A stretch of DNA of 64,000 bases from Lepiota brunneoincarnata (lineage: Eukaryota > Basidiomycota > Agaricomycetes > Agaricales > Agaricaceae): NCBI GenBank assembly GCA_023014365.1, contig JAEBUN010000004.1, forward strand, positions 682,001 through 746,000. The letters are read 5' to 3'. Positions within the stretch are counted from its first letter, which is position 1, and each line of letters begins with the position of its first letter. Positions 45,512-56,869 of the stretch are shown piece by piece. The notes under the pieces were generated by a model that searched no databases, had not been told where the DNA came from, and saw only the letters and a list, made by a program, of their open reading frames with translations. The translations under genes and the position numbers were made by a program.

Positions 45512-45913
45512 GCGCGCGCTTGTAAGGGACCACCGGGTAAGGGAAAGATGGAAACTTTAGCGGAGCGCCGGGGAACGATATATGAAGGGGATGCAGCAGC
45601 AACGAGGAGGACGGCGCAAGGGGGAGTGGACCTGAGGATGTCAAAAATCGTTGCAACGGTCGATGGGTCTAGTCGAGTTTGACCCTCACGTGCCACCACT
45701 GACCAAACAAATCTGACGCGCTAATTAATTGGCGCGACTCTGGCAAAAGCCTCAGCACTCAATGAGGAATCGGGTTAACCCCGAAGTCTTAGCAATAATA
45801 GTGATCTTTTTTCCTTCAACTCTGCCGGAATATACCACGTGATGGCGTCGCGCTCCCTCTAACCCCAAGTTCCGGCCCCCACTTTCCACATTTCTCCGGA
45901 CTTCCTTCCGCCA
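45512..45913. promoter_or_regulatory. divergent promoter with two CACGTG sites
   Basis: About 400 bp between the Myb-like gene (minus) and the dehydrogenase (plus). CACGTG palindromes lie at 45687-45692 and 45836-45841. Otherwise no gene. Confidence 0.4.
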
Positions 45914-48275
45914 TGTCCATCCCACGCTTCCCCCTGCCTGCGGCACATCTCTGTCCGCACCTTTGCGACTTCCTCTCGTGCCAGGGGTGCACTCAGCGCA
46001 CTTGCACGCCCAATTGCAGAGAATATCTCTGCAGGATGGAAGGGCACGAGTATGACCGGTGGGATGACAAAGAACTTTATAGGAGGACAATTTGTGGAGA
46101 GCAAGGCGACTGAATGGCTTGAAGTGCATGATCCGGTGGGTATTAACAGCAGCTTGTATGGCAAAGATGGCAAAGATAACTCACTCTCGGTTCCTAGTCA
46201 ACGCAAACCGTACTCTCCAAAGTTCCACAGACCACTAATCAGGAATTTGAGCAAGCTGCCGATGCTGCATCACATGCTTTCAAGACATGGAGCAGGACCA
46301 GTGTGCTCACTCGCCAGCGATTTGCTCTCGAGTAAATGTAATCCCAAAGTATGCGAGTAGTAGGAGTGCTTACTTAGTTCCAGGCTTCAACACCTACTAC
46401 GCAAGAATGCTGATGCCATTGCTGGAAGTATTGTCTTGGAACAAGGAAAGACTCTTGCTGGTATGGACAATCAGTTGGTAGTTGGTGTGGTTCATCGATA
46501 CTTTGTTCAGATGCACACGGAGACTTGCTCCGCGGACTTCAAGTTGTGGAAACTGCTATTTCTGCGACTACGACGCTCTTGGGCGATAAGATTGAGGGTC
46601 AGCAAGTTCTCTCTTGAAATTTATTATCTAACACCACTCTAGTGAGCAAGGATATGGATACATACGTAAGGAAGCTCCCTCTTGGTGTTTGTGCAAGCAT
46701 CGCTCCCTTCAATTTCCCTGCGTGAGCCTCTCGTTGCCATTGGGTCATAATCATGCTGAACTAACACCAGCATGATCCCACTGTGGACAATCCCTATGGC
46801 AGCAGTCACCGGGAACACCCTCATCGTCAAGCCTTCGGAGCGTGATCCTGGTGCGGCGATGATAATTGCAGAACTCTGCCAAAGAGCAGGTAAATGCCCC
46901 GCAAACTAAAAGTTGCTTTATAAAAAGCTAACTTCATCACCAGGACTACCTGATGGTGTTCTCAATGTCGTCCATGGTCAAGTAGCAACCGTGAATGCTA
47001 TCTGTGACCACCCCACCATCAAGGCAATCAGCTTCGTCGGTGGCGATCGTGCTGGAAGGCACATTTTCGACCGGTAAGTTGCACTTTCGAGAAGATAGGG
47101 TTGTTACTGAAAGTAGCCATAGGGGAACACAAAATGGTAAGCGTGTACAGGTGCGGATATCACGATTCTACACATCCTCCTAGCCAATTCACACCCTTGT
47201 AGTCGAATATGGGAGCAAAGAATCATGCTATACTTATGCCCGACGGTGCGTCCATTACCTGCTAGGTCAGAATCAGGGCTAATCGGTTCACCGTAGCCAA
47301 CAAGAATCTCGCTCTCAACTCGATCATTGGCGCCTCATTTGGTGCGGCTGGACAACGTTGTATGGCAGTATCTGTTGGTAAGTCTTGCATTCGCCATCAA
47401 ACTGAATGGTTGTCCTAACCCTTGTTTCAGCGATTCTTGTGGGTGAGGCGCAAAATTGGCTTCCCGAACTCGTCGAGCGTACCAGAAAATTGAAGGTCTC
47501 TGGGGGCTTCGAGCCCGGTGCAGATCTGTGCGTTGCTGCCTCTTCCCCGTTTTGGTGACAAACAAAATTAATCACTTCCCCAAAGTGGTCCTGTTATTTC
47601 CCCAGCGTCCAAGCAGAGAATAACGGGTCTCATTGCCTCCGCTGAGGAGGATGGAGGCAAGATCCTTCTTGATGGTCGGGGTCTTGTCGTTCCCGAATAT
47701 CCTGATGGCAACTTTGTGGGCCCTACCATTCTCGAAGCTGGCACCAGCATGCGATGCTACCAGTGAGTTCAATTTTTCCCATATTGTTGCCAACCCACCG
47801 TCATAAAGGCAGGAGATATTTGGTCCTGTCTTGGTGGTCTTGAAGGCTGACAACCTCGACGATGCCATTGATATCATTAACAACAACCGTTACGGTAATG
47901 GTGCCGCCATCTTCACACAGTCTGGTGCTACTGGACGCAAGTTTGAAGTCGAGGTTAACGTTGGCCAAATTGGTATCAACATTCCTATTCCTGTCCCTTT
48001 ACCCATGTTCTCTTGGAGCGGAAACAAGGTGCGTTCGTTGGTGTTTTGTAGTAGGGAGTACAGGTGTTAAACATCAGACAGGGTAGTGTATTGGGTGACA
48101 TCGGCTTCTATGGAAAGAGCGGTATCAACTTTTACACCCAGAACAAAGTATATTGTCGGCATATTGGCGTCCTAACTTATACTGACGGCGTTGTGATTAG
48201 ACCACTACCAGTCTCTGGAGGGCGGAGGACGCCGTTGGTAACCGTGCTACTACAGCCATGCCCACCCATCACTAG
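45914..48275 (+). CDS. mitochondrial methylmalonate-semialdehyde dehydrogenase (ALDH6 family)
   Basis: CoA-dependent oxidation of methylmalonate and malonate semialdehyde in valine and pyrimidine catabolism. About 12-13 short exons. The presequence reads [19 protein letters not shown]; then [26 protein letters not shown]-type and [63 protein letters not shown], and [15 protein letters not shown]. The catalytic Cys sits in [13 protein letters not shown], and [19 protein letters not shown] and FSWSGNKGS complete the family set. The C-terminus is unusual, [20 protein letters not shown], because the last exon at about 48200-48275 follows QNK. From the ATG at 45914 the frame must lose one base in the C run 45930-45934 to reach the presequence. 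Otherwise the first in-frame ATG is 46052, giving a protein without a targeting peptide. Confidence 0.85.
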
Positions 48276-48415
48276 GTCGGATGATGCATATAGTTATTGC
48301 CTCAACTTGCTTCCACCCCTCATACACATTCGGCGCTTCATCACGCTGCTGAGATCCGGTGTATATCCACTACATATAACTACCAAATGCAACGGATCTG
48401 TTCCTGATTCCACGT

Positions 48416-49155
48416 CTACTTCTCCAGTACGGCATCAAGGAATGCATTTGAGAACTTCGTGATCTGCTGAAATATCTTCTCAAACCCGTCCTGCAAGACC
48501 TGCTCAATAGCCATTTCCTCGGCTTTTGCAGCATACTCACCATCCCTTCGTAATAAGGATCTGGTATAGGTTTTCCATCAATGTATGAACCCCATAGCCG
48601 CACCTCGGCTGTTGCATCGGGAGGCTTGATCCTATCAAGGTCGCGGAAATTGTTCTCGTCGGAAGCGAGAATATGTGTGAATTCGGTAAAGTCAGATGCT
48701 CGGACTTGGCGTGCGATCCGGTTTATAGGAACTCCGTGCTACGTTCCGAAATACTTGATCAGCTCCCGCCAATCAAGTTCTGCGGTGGCCTCAGGGAGTA
48801 CCTTTTTACAAGTCGCTATTGTCCTGTCAAACCACCCCGAGAGTGAGAGAGAGAGAGAGAGCGAGAGATCGGGTCCATTAAACGCACCGTTCGTCTGGTC
48901 GTTCACCGACGTGATAGCTCGCAGTGCCCGCACTGTCTACGATAATGTTCAGCCCGCGCTTCTTGGCGACGTCAGCGAGGACGGCTTCGCCCATTGGCGA
49001 GCGGCAGATGTTGCCTGTAAGAGTCGTTGAATAAATGAGTAGAAATTTGTTTTAAATTTTGGTAGAATAGGACATGTGGCATAGATTAGGAAGTACTCAC
49101 CGAGGCAGACGACGAGGATTTTGAGTTGGGGTTGTTCCTGTTCTGAGTCCGACAT
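48416..49155 (-). CDS. low-molecular-weight protein tyrosine phosphatase
   Basis: Cytosolic phosphatase of the LMW-PTP family. From ATG 49155 the first exon gives MSDSEQEQPQLKILVVCLG, then by an intron with donor GTGAGT, NICRSPMGEAVLADVAKKRG, rebuilding the catalytic P-loop VCLGNICRS (C-x5-R). It continues DSAGTASYHVGERPDER, TIATCKK, HGVPINRIARQVRASDF, and LASDENNFRDLDRIKPPDA. The general-acid loop DPYYEGM and the final VLQDGFEKIFQQITKFSNAF lead to TAG at 48418-48416. Five or six exons, about 180 aa; fungal members are slightly longer than the mammalian 158 aa. All catalytic residues are present. One intron contains a GA microsatellite. It is head-to-head with the SH3BGR-like gene, 122 bp apart. 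Confidence 0.92.
48841..48868. repeat. GA microsatellite
   Basis: About 28 bp of mostly GA dinucleotides, with one GCGA interruption, inside an intron of the tyrosine phosphatase gene. Confidence 0.85.
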
Positions 49156-49277
49156 TTGTTGAAGAGAGGGATCAGAACGGAGTGATCACAGATAATTAGA
49201 ACGACCCCGATATGGCAATGTCCACATAGGGGCTTGTCTCCAAGTGGCAGCCTTCTCGCCACACACCATCTAGCCAC

Positions 49278-50268
49278 ATGCCCTCGCCACCCATATCCGT
49301 GTTCCTAACAACCATCGCATCGCAGCCAGCTTTGCGTCAGCGTCAAGGTACACGTCCGAGTCGGGCTGACAAGTCTGCCCCGCAAATCAAATCTGAACTG
49401 CTTACTTGCAGAATACATCCTCCGCATACTTCAAGTCAAGAAGATCCCATTCACATCGTACGACCTAGCCTCCGATGACGATGCCAAGAGGCTGTGGAAA
49501 CGCAAGGCTCCGCCGGGTCCGTGGGTCGACACTTACATTCGTTGACGGCTTGTGCTCAAGGTGTTGCCTGTAGCTCACCAACAGTTGCCCGGGATGTTAG
49601 TTGGCAGTAAATTCCCTGGTGTAAATATATCATCGCCTTCACCGCTCTACCTAACGTCTGATGATCTCCCGGTAGACTTTCCAAGATTTGTGCGTGTCCC
49701 CTACCCCCGACTAGCAGCAACCAAACGCCTCACTGTCTGCCCTACTAACAGCGAGGAGGCAGTGGAATACGACGAACTCGACCGTTTCCTCCGACTCTCC
49801 GAGACATGGCAAGAGGACTCAGATAACGACGACACAGGCACAAGTGCCAGACGCAAATTACCTCCCGCCAAACCGATCGGCGTCCCTGGGGCCATGCTTC
49901 CGCTGCAAATGACACCTGACCACCTCAAGAAAAAGATACTCGCACAGCCCCCACGCTCGAATTCCGATTCTTCTAACAAGCAGATACCGGTGAACAAACG
50001 GATGGGGTTGATGGATATGGGTGATGAGTTGAGTGGGTTTGGGTTGCAGGGTGTGAAGGTTACGGAGGCTGACTTGTTGGACTTGGTCAAGGATTTGGGG
50101 TTGGATGATGATACAGCTGGGGACCTAGTCAAGGGTTTGGGTGGGAGTGGAGAAGGTAAAGAGACTCAAGAGAAAGAGTCAAAGGCAGAGGCAGAGGCGG
50201 AAGACGTGAAGGAAGTTGAAGGTGCAAAGGAACGGGCGAAAAAAACCATTAAAGGGATTTCTTCGTGA
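49278..50268 (+). CDS. SH3BGR-like thioredoxin-fold protein
   Basis: Small glutaredoxin/thioredoxin-like fold of the SH3BGR family with no redox CxxC; role unknown. Exons 49278-49347, 49412-49516 and from 49574 onward. The N-terminal domain reads PPISVFLTTIASQPALRQRQ, EYILRILQVKKIPFTSYDLA, SDDDAKRLWKRKAPP, and QLPGMLVGSKFPG, then EEAVEYDELDRFLRL. Between FPG and EEAVEY about 50 codons are open in frame but unlike the family, so one or two in-frame introns are probable and their borders are unresolved. The C-terminal half is low complexity, with MGLMDMGDELSGFGLQGVKV, VTEADLLDLVKDLGLDDD, then a Lys/Glu-rich tail. Divergent from the phosphatase gene. Confidence 0.75.
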
Positions 50269-50387
50269 TCATGGGACTCAGTTTATATGCAGTGTTCTGA
50301 GATTATAGGTCGGAATTATTACGACGGACAAAAAAGTAAACAGTTTACAATACAGCATGGAAGAGTCCTGGCCGTTTACCCCAACCC

Positions 50388-51749
50388 TCACTCGTCCCCT
50401 TGGTGTTCCCCAAATCTCTGCGATGACCTCCTCCTCAGCTGTTCTCCAGCCGCACGTGCAGTCGTATCTGGAACCTCTTCCGCAACATTCGTTGTGGAGG
50501 GGATAACCACCTCTGGCGTCTCCTCGGCCTCAGGCCTTACACTCTGCTTGGAGACGTAATTTACCAGAGTGCAAAACGACCACAGAGAGATAAAACTCAC
50601 AATCCGCGAATGCGAAGATACATGATGTCTGTTTAGCTTGGATCTTCGCTGCCTCGGTGTACTGTTATTATTTCGTGCTTGCGAGGCTGACAGAGGTTCC
50701 GTTGCCTGTTCGTATTTGGGTTTTTGCGGAGGCTCGGCCTCGATTCCGTCAGGTGAGTGGTCAATGGGTACAGGTAACATTGTTGGGAGGATGCAGGAAC
50801 CAATCATCAGAGAGAGGATGACAAGGAAAGTGCAGGAAGCGAGGAATGCGGCGAGGAAGGGGAAGCGCATGGCCATTCCACTATAACAAGCCACTATCAG
50901 ATGGGCATGGAAGGGGTAATTAATTGAAAAAATGTACCGTATTCCACGAGGAATGGCTGTCCCACGTAATGAGGCGGAGAGTACGTTTACCTCTCGCACT
51001 TGACCATCTCCAATGCTCTTCCAACCATCCCGGCGACCGATTTCGACATATGCAAGTACATTTGTTGTGCTGCTGATAAACGAGTCTAAGAGAGATACAT
51101 CTATGTCGATGATATTGGGTCTGGTAAGGAGCCAGGATACTTTTGGCGAAACTGCAAGTGCCTGTAGGCAAAAGAGTTCAGGGGTAGAGCTGGAAAGGGT
51201 TCGAAAGACTACCTACAGGTCGACTAACTGTTGCGAGGGTTCTATTTGAGGATGTTGAAAGGGTTAAGCTGGTCATGAAGTTCCCGAGCGACATATTGGG
51301 CTCAGACGCTGGAAGTGTCAAGTGGACAGATATGTCGTAGGGTTGTGCGAGTTTCAAAGGTGGCAATGACACATGTGCATAAGGTGTTATGAATTCGCTA
51401 GACAAGACTCGGTCAGGATCTCTACGTCACGAGGTTCCGATGAGACCCACCCGTATTGCAGGTAAAGAGGAACTTCCCAGCCCACGGCGAGGTTCTTCCA
51501 GACCGTCCATCCCGCAAATAACGATAGACAGACCGCGACTGGAATCAGGAAAAGACAGACAATTATGGGAATAAACTGGGGCGCATATGAACGCAGAGTA
51601 GATATGCCGTTCACTGCCACCGCGTTGAGCAGATTTAGAGGCGCGACGAGGGCGGAAGAACCAAGGCCCAGGACACCCCGCGAAGAAACACTAGCATAAT
51701 CAGGCTCTGGGGTCGCCCCTCTGGAGAACTCCTCCGGTTTGATTGGCAT
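50388..51749 (-). CDS. seipin (lipid-droplet biogenesis) homolog
   Basis: ER membrane protein that marks lipid-droplet assembly sites. From ATG 51749: a first membrane helix (FIPIIVCLFLIPVAVCLSLFA), then the lumenal beta-sandwich with seipin signatures HVSLPPLKLAQPYDISVHLT, PASEPNMSLGNFMTSLTLST, SPKVSWLL-like strand, and DVSLLDSFISSTTNVLAYVE followed by IGRRDGWKSIGDGQVREVNV. A second membrane helix (RFPFLAAFLASCTFLVILSL) ends the conserved part, and a Gln/Arg/Ser-rich cytoplasmic tail runs to TGA at 50388. Exons join at GTGAGT/GTAGGT-type donors. The border near 50600 could be either coding or a retained intron, as the frame is open through it. The two-helix topology is as expected for the family. 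Confidence 0.85.
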
Positions 51750-51900
51750 GTCAACGTCGTAGAAAGTCGTGAAGATCTAGAGGGCCGAATGCATGATTTG
51801 GGTACAAAACAAGGCGACAAGCCTGGCGGATGTTCATGCTGTTCCACGTGATCAACACGGTGTTATACAAACTACGTAACTATTTCTGGTTCTCTCGACC
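51750..51900. promoter_or_regulatory. divergent promoter with CACGTG
   Basis: 151 bp between the seipin start (minus) and the start of the next gene (plus); CACGTG at 51845-51850 sits close to its middle. Confidence 0.4.
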
Positions 51901-52542
51901 ATGAAGAACCTGCTCGGTCTTAAGCCCTCTGCACCTGCCATTACCCAGTACATCGATTCTCTTGCGGGGATTGCAAAGGCGCCTGTATCCAAGATCCCAG
52001 AAATCAAATCATACTCTGATGCCGTGTACTTTAACTACTATACCCTGGGTATCAGTCTGCTCTTTGCTCCGAGAAACGGATACAAGCCCAGGACTGGGCT
52101 CAAGTTGTATGAGCTTGAGCAAGACAATCTTTCCTTGGACAGCATCGACATCTACAATGTCCTTGAATCCAGCACTGGTGACAAGTCCGAGCCCTCACGC
52201 CCAGAACAGGCATTCACTGCTTTCCCTATCTCACCTCTCACCCTCCCCATCACCGCCCAAGTCAAAGACAAAGATGGAAAACCCAATGCCCGTCCACCCC
52301 GGCTTGATATCACCCCAGAGACATCAGGGAAGGATTTTGTTGAGGCATTAGGGGAGCCAGACCGGAAAGGGGGAGGGACAGGGCCTTCCTCGGGATCTAT
52401 CAATATCTGGTGTGAATGGACGAAGGATGGGATTATGATTGAATTTGGAGGAGTACAGGCGAGGGGCGCGCATGCTTGGGAGACCGGAAGGGATGCGGTC
52501 TGGAAAGTTCTGAGTGTGTTTGAGGCAGGAAAGAGGAAGTGA
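51901..52542 (+). CDS. conserved fungal protein of unknown function
   Basis: Single-exon gene of 213 aa. I do not recognise a named domain. It looks like a conserved basidiomycete protein: VYFNYYTLGISLLFAPRNGY, LDSIDIYNVLE, PETSGKDFVEALGEPDRKG, GGTGPSSGSINIWCEWTKDG, and IMIEFGGVQARGAHAWETGR have the look of constrained sequence. No signal peptide or membrane segment is visible. It is divergent from seipin with a short shared promoter. Confidence 0.7.
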   Translation: MKNLLGLKPSAPAITQYIDSLAGIAKAPVSKIPEIKSYSDAVYFNYYTLGISLLFAPRNGYKPRTGLKLYELEQDNLSLDSIDIYNVLESSTGDKSEPSRPEQAFTAFPISPLTLPITAQVKDKDGKPNARPPRLDITPETSGKDFVEALGEPDRKGGGTGPSSGSINIWCEWTKDGIMIEFGGVQARGAHAWETGRDAVWKVLSVFEAGKRK

Positions 52543-52678
52543 ATGATGTAAGAATAGGACGAGGGCCACATGGGGTTGACAACTGAATGTCGCCAGTACT
52601 GTCCTTCCATGTGATTAGAATCCCACAAACGTGTAGAAATCCTGCCCCTCACGATATACCTACCTCTCTGCATCCACC

Positions 52679-53401
52679 ATGTCAGTACCCGCCGACTTCA
52701 CCACCCTCGACATCTCCGGCAAGTTCATCATGGTACACCATCTCCCTCTACCGGAGGATGCGAAAAGCCTGACCGGGTATAACAGAACAAAGGCCTCAGT
52801 GGCGACACGGATAGGATCCTCGCTCTTCAAGGTGTCAGCTGGTTCAAGCGCAAGATCATCTCCATTGGCACTATCACTCTTTACATCAAGCATTACAAGG
52901 ACGAGGACAACAACGAGAGGATTGACATTGACCAGACTATAACCGGCGGCATACCTGGGACATCCGAGCACAGGACCCTTACCTGGACAGAGAGGGAGAA
53001 TGAGGACCATGTCTTTGGTTCTGTGATCGGAAAGTCACGACGCATCGAGGTCGAGCAGCTTGATGTAGAGTTCTTGAAGACCGACTGGACTGCGGATACT
53101 GTTGAGCATCATGTCATCCAAGCATATGCAGAGAGCAATACCGCAAAGAGTGGTATCAGATGGATTGCAAACCAGGTGAGTGTGGTCGATGCTGGAGTGC
53201 AGGAAGTTCTGCTTAGATCATTTCAGGTTTGGGGTGTTGAGGTTGTCAACGACGAGAGGAGATATGCTCGCCACGTTGACTTTACTGGCCCCAAAGGCGA
53301 GAGTATCCAGGCTAAGCTATTCTACGACTACAGTCAGTGGTTTCTGCACGACGAGAACATTACTGACAGCCAGACGCACAGTTGGTCCGCTCGACTCGTA
53401 G
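52679..53401 (+). CDS. lipocalin-like conserved fungal protein
   Basis: Four exons, 52679-52732, 52786-53175, 53227-53332 and 53382-53401, sum to 570 nt, 189 aa. The sequence suggests a small all-beta, lipocalin-like ligand-binding protein of the type widespread in Agaricomycetes and Ascomycetes: TLDISGKFIM joined to NKGLSGDTDRILALQGVSWF, then KIISIGTITLYIKHYKD, IDIDQTITGGIPGTSEHRTL, and VFGSVIGKSRRIEVEQLDVE. It ends GESIQAKLFYDYIGPLDS, with the last seven codons from a 20-nt exon. No signal peptide. Substrate unknown; the lipocalin reading comes from size and strand pattern, not from a demonstrated match. Confidence 0.65.
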
Positions 53402-53509
53402 ACAGAAAATGTCTTTTAAGTTTAATATTATCTTATCTGATACTCGTGTGACCCTGAACTTTATTGTCATTCTCTTTCAAATTCTCTCTTCCTTCACCCA
53501 CATTTCAGC

Positions 53510-55657
53510 ATGCAGGACTCCTCCCCTGCAAGCTCCTCCACCTCCCCGCCCTCATTCGTCCTCAAAGAGCGTGATGCCTCCAAGCTCTGTCTAGAACGTG
53601 GCATGGTCTCGCCTACGCCCCCATCCTCGTCAGCAGGGGTCTTGCCAGTATCGCAGACCGACCGACCACCCCCACCCCTGCAAAAGAGGCTATCTGAGAG
53701 AGTTCTCAGAAGTGTTGCGTTACAGTGTCCTGGGCTGTATTCGCGTATAAAATGTGTAGTCTTGTACATTAGAGGGCCGCGGCCGAAGGTGGATCTACCA
53801 CGTATGTCCCCCTTCATTGCCCCAAACGACCTTGTTGACCACCGTCCTTAGCGTTCAAACCACTGCTGGACAGAAAGTATCGCCTTTGGGATCACCATAT
53901 CATCATCCCACTGGAATCGTCACTGATCAAGCTCACTCGACCACTGGCCGCCCCATGGCTCTTCTTCATCCTTGCAGCGGCATACATCATCGGCTTTGCT
54001 TTCTTCGCCCGCGCACAATCATTCCTTACTCCAGCTGAATCGTTTGTCGGCTGTACTTCAACATACTGGCTAGCTCACGACGAGTGTGGGCTGAATGGCC
54101 AACTTTGTGGCCCGTTCGGGGACAACTCGTTTGACTTCAGGTGTCCGGCGCAGTGCAACAACGTGATCTTACAAAACCCCAGGACGGTGGGGAACGAGCA
54201 GGTTGCGTTTGTGCCACTGATTGTTGGAGGAGGTGACGCGAACCACACATATCGAGGAGATACGTTTATCTGTTCTGCAGCCGTCCAGGCGTAAGTGGCT
54301 TATTTTCGGTCCCCGTAGCATAGTATTTAACTTCTTTTGCAGTGGTGTAATTTCAAGCTCAAAGGGCGGTTGCGGGAGCTTACAGTTGACTGGAAACTTC
54401 ACAAATTATCTCCCACTGACAGAGAATGGTCTCTCGTCGATTGGTTTCCCGAGCATCTTCCCTGTTTCCTTTCGCTTCCTCTCACAAACCTCGCTCACGA
54501 ACTGCAACGACTTCCGCAACGAAGCGCTTGCATTCAATATCATCATTTCCTGCCTCTTGTTCCTAGTTTTCCGGCCCAGACCTCTTGTGCTATTCTGGTC
54601 CCTCGCATGCATTGGCTTTTGGCATGTCGCCCTCTTCTCCCAGCCCATGGGCCCTCCACCTAAAATTGATCTCGCATTTGGCACATTCCTTCCTTTGTTA
54701 TTCGTTCTGTACGGATTCTGGCGCCTCGCATTCCGTTTCGTGTTCCCCATATCCACGATCAAAGCCCCTATCGAATCATGTATCCTGTACCTCTCCGGAT
54801 TTTGGGTGGGTATCCTCTACAACCTCACCATTGACAAGATCCCCATCTCGCGTCTCCTTGCAACGGACATCGCCAAACGACCAGGTGGTCTGACGGCATT
54901 CATCATAGTGCTCATCATTTTCGCGGTACTGGTTGTGAATCAAGTTCGAGTGATCAGGAAGACCGGATGGTTGCCATACTACGCAGGGTGGTATATTGTG
55001 GGCGGACTGGTGATACTGGTTTTGGCGCTGTTGCCTGGGTTGCAGTTGAGGTTGCATCACTACATTATTCCGATGGCACTCCTACCGGGAACAGCGTGGC
55101 CCACGAGGCTGAGCGCAATCTACCAGGGATTGTTGTTGGGTATGTTTTTGAACGGAGGGGCGGCGTTTGGGTTTGATTCGGTTTTGCAGACGCCAGAGGA
55201 GGTAAGCTTGTTGCTACTCTGTTTGGCTCCTTTGCTAAAATGGTTCAAAACATGGATCATGATAGTTGAGGCAAGATGCACCAATGGGTTCAATATTACC
55301 TACTTTCCTGACAAATTCAACTAACTTCAATGCGAGTATCCCGTTTGTGAACCAGACGATTACGTGGGATGTACTTCCAGATGGATGGGACGGGTTCTCA
55401 TTGCTTGTGGATGACGTACAGAGGTATTCAGGCACGGCGCTGAACTATTCGCTGGCAGCACTGCAAGAGGGGATTCCCCATTTCTTCAGATTGGCCGTGA
55501 GTGACCTCCCTTTCTCCAATTTGCACCGGAAAACAGGATGCTGACACCTGGCTGTTTCATCTAGTTTACGTTCAACGGACAGTCGGGTGATTTCACGATG
55601 CCCGCTACATTGTGGCCGAATGGGACTTGGGTGGATTCGCTGCCTGGGCCCTCTTAG
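53510..55657 (+). CDS. LCCL-domain multi-pass membrane protein
   Basis: Exons 53510-53801, 53852-54290, 54343-55201, 55266-55496, 55565-55657 total 1914 nt, 637 aa, exact triplets. The cytoplasmic N-terminus is Ser/Pro-rich. A membrane helix (APWLFFILAAAYIIGFAFFA) precedes the LCCL domain with its four Cys and Gly pattern: CGPFGDNSFDFRCPAQC, HTYRGDTFICSAAVQAGVIS, and GGCGSLQLTG. Seven or more further helices follow (NIIISCLLFLVF, VLFWSLACIGFWHVALF, LPLLFVLYGFWRLAF, FIIVLIIFAVLVV, WYIVGGLVILVLALLPG). The C-terminal lumenal part has several N-glycosylation sequons (NSTNFNAS, NQTI, NYSL). Fungal LCCL proteins with this layout are known but have no assigned function. Confidence 0.87.
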
Positions 55658-56869
55658 AGCAGCGGTGGTTGGCTTTTGTGTAGCGTCCTGGCTACTCGGA
55701 GCGCTCCCCCCCTTCCGTTGCACACACTTTGTCGATTATTGTACATCACATCGTATGACAACACATATATTCATTCCTCAGGGGCTTGAGTACCCAGAAG
55801 GTTATATAACGTTCCTAGCGACCGACGGTAATAGTAAAATTTTCAAGGAGGTTCGCGGCGCGCCCAACTCAGAAGTGCCCAAAGGCGGCTCAAGGGATGT
55901 CCATTGACAATCTGATAGGTTATAGGGCATGAGGCTCCGCCATATAAGTTAATTCTTCGCATGTTATACCTAGCAAGCGAATATGGGGAGTGATTTATCC
56001 AGATAAGAAGGTATGAAGAAAGGTATGAAGATAAGTAGTGGACAATCAGTGGGCGATTGTGTGGGTTGCGGAGGTCCCGGCGGTTGGGGAGGTGTAAGCC
56101 TCTGGTTATCACGTGACTAACAGGGGAGATGCTCTGGTGAGGGCTGAGAGGATCCCCAGGCAATGGCTGTCGCCTTGCCGAGAGGTAGTCAGAGTGAAGA
56201 AACTGCTGGGCCTGAGCGATTGGTAGGGCCGACTGAGCAGTCCGAAACGGATGCCCAGTGGCTGTACCACATCACTAGGGAGTAGGTGGGTGGGAGCGAA
56301 AAACTTGCGAGGATTGGGCACAAGGAGAATATCCGAGTGAATAGGATAGAGAGAAATTTTTTATTTTTTATTTAGCCTTGGCGAAAGGCTGGATTTGTTA
56401 GTGTATGGTTTAGACGGGCTTGATGTATTTGGTTTGGGTGATTGGGGGGTAGGGGGGGGGAGGAGGAAATGGGCGTTGCCTTTTCGGTGGCGGTTTTCAA
56501 GCGAGTTCAGCTGGTACATCCCAACTTTGTTACCACCGGCGGCGCGAAGATCGTGGTTGGCTAATTTGTTCTCGATTCGGGTTGCGGATACATGAAGGCC
56601 GAGGAGCGTGGGGTGACTTTGAATCTTTAATAATTGAGAAGATAGGATCAGTAAAACAACTACCGGGGCGTTCAGCTGGTAAATGCATCCTGGGCTTGTG
56701 AACACCATCTAGGGATGGGAAGACGATAAAATGGCTTGATACGGTTGGAACTGTCAGATATACAAACAAGGCCAGTACTATACATACAACACATGTCTCA
56801 TGGCTGAGCATCCCAAAGATAAAAGTACAAACTAGAGTTACACATTCGTGAGTCTGCATCGAACCGGGC
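55658..56869. other. 1.2-kb convergent intergenic region
   Basis: Between the stops of the LCCL and methyltransferase genes. It contains a short direct repeat GGTATGAAGA/AAGGTATGAAGA near 56010-56030 and two copies of GTTCAGCTGGTA near 56508 and 56670. The copy spacing suggests an old local duplication. No gene is supported. Confidence 0.4.
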
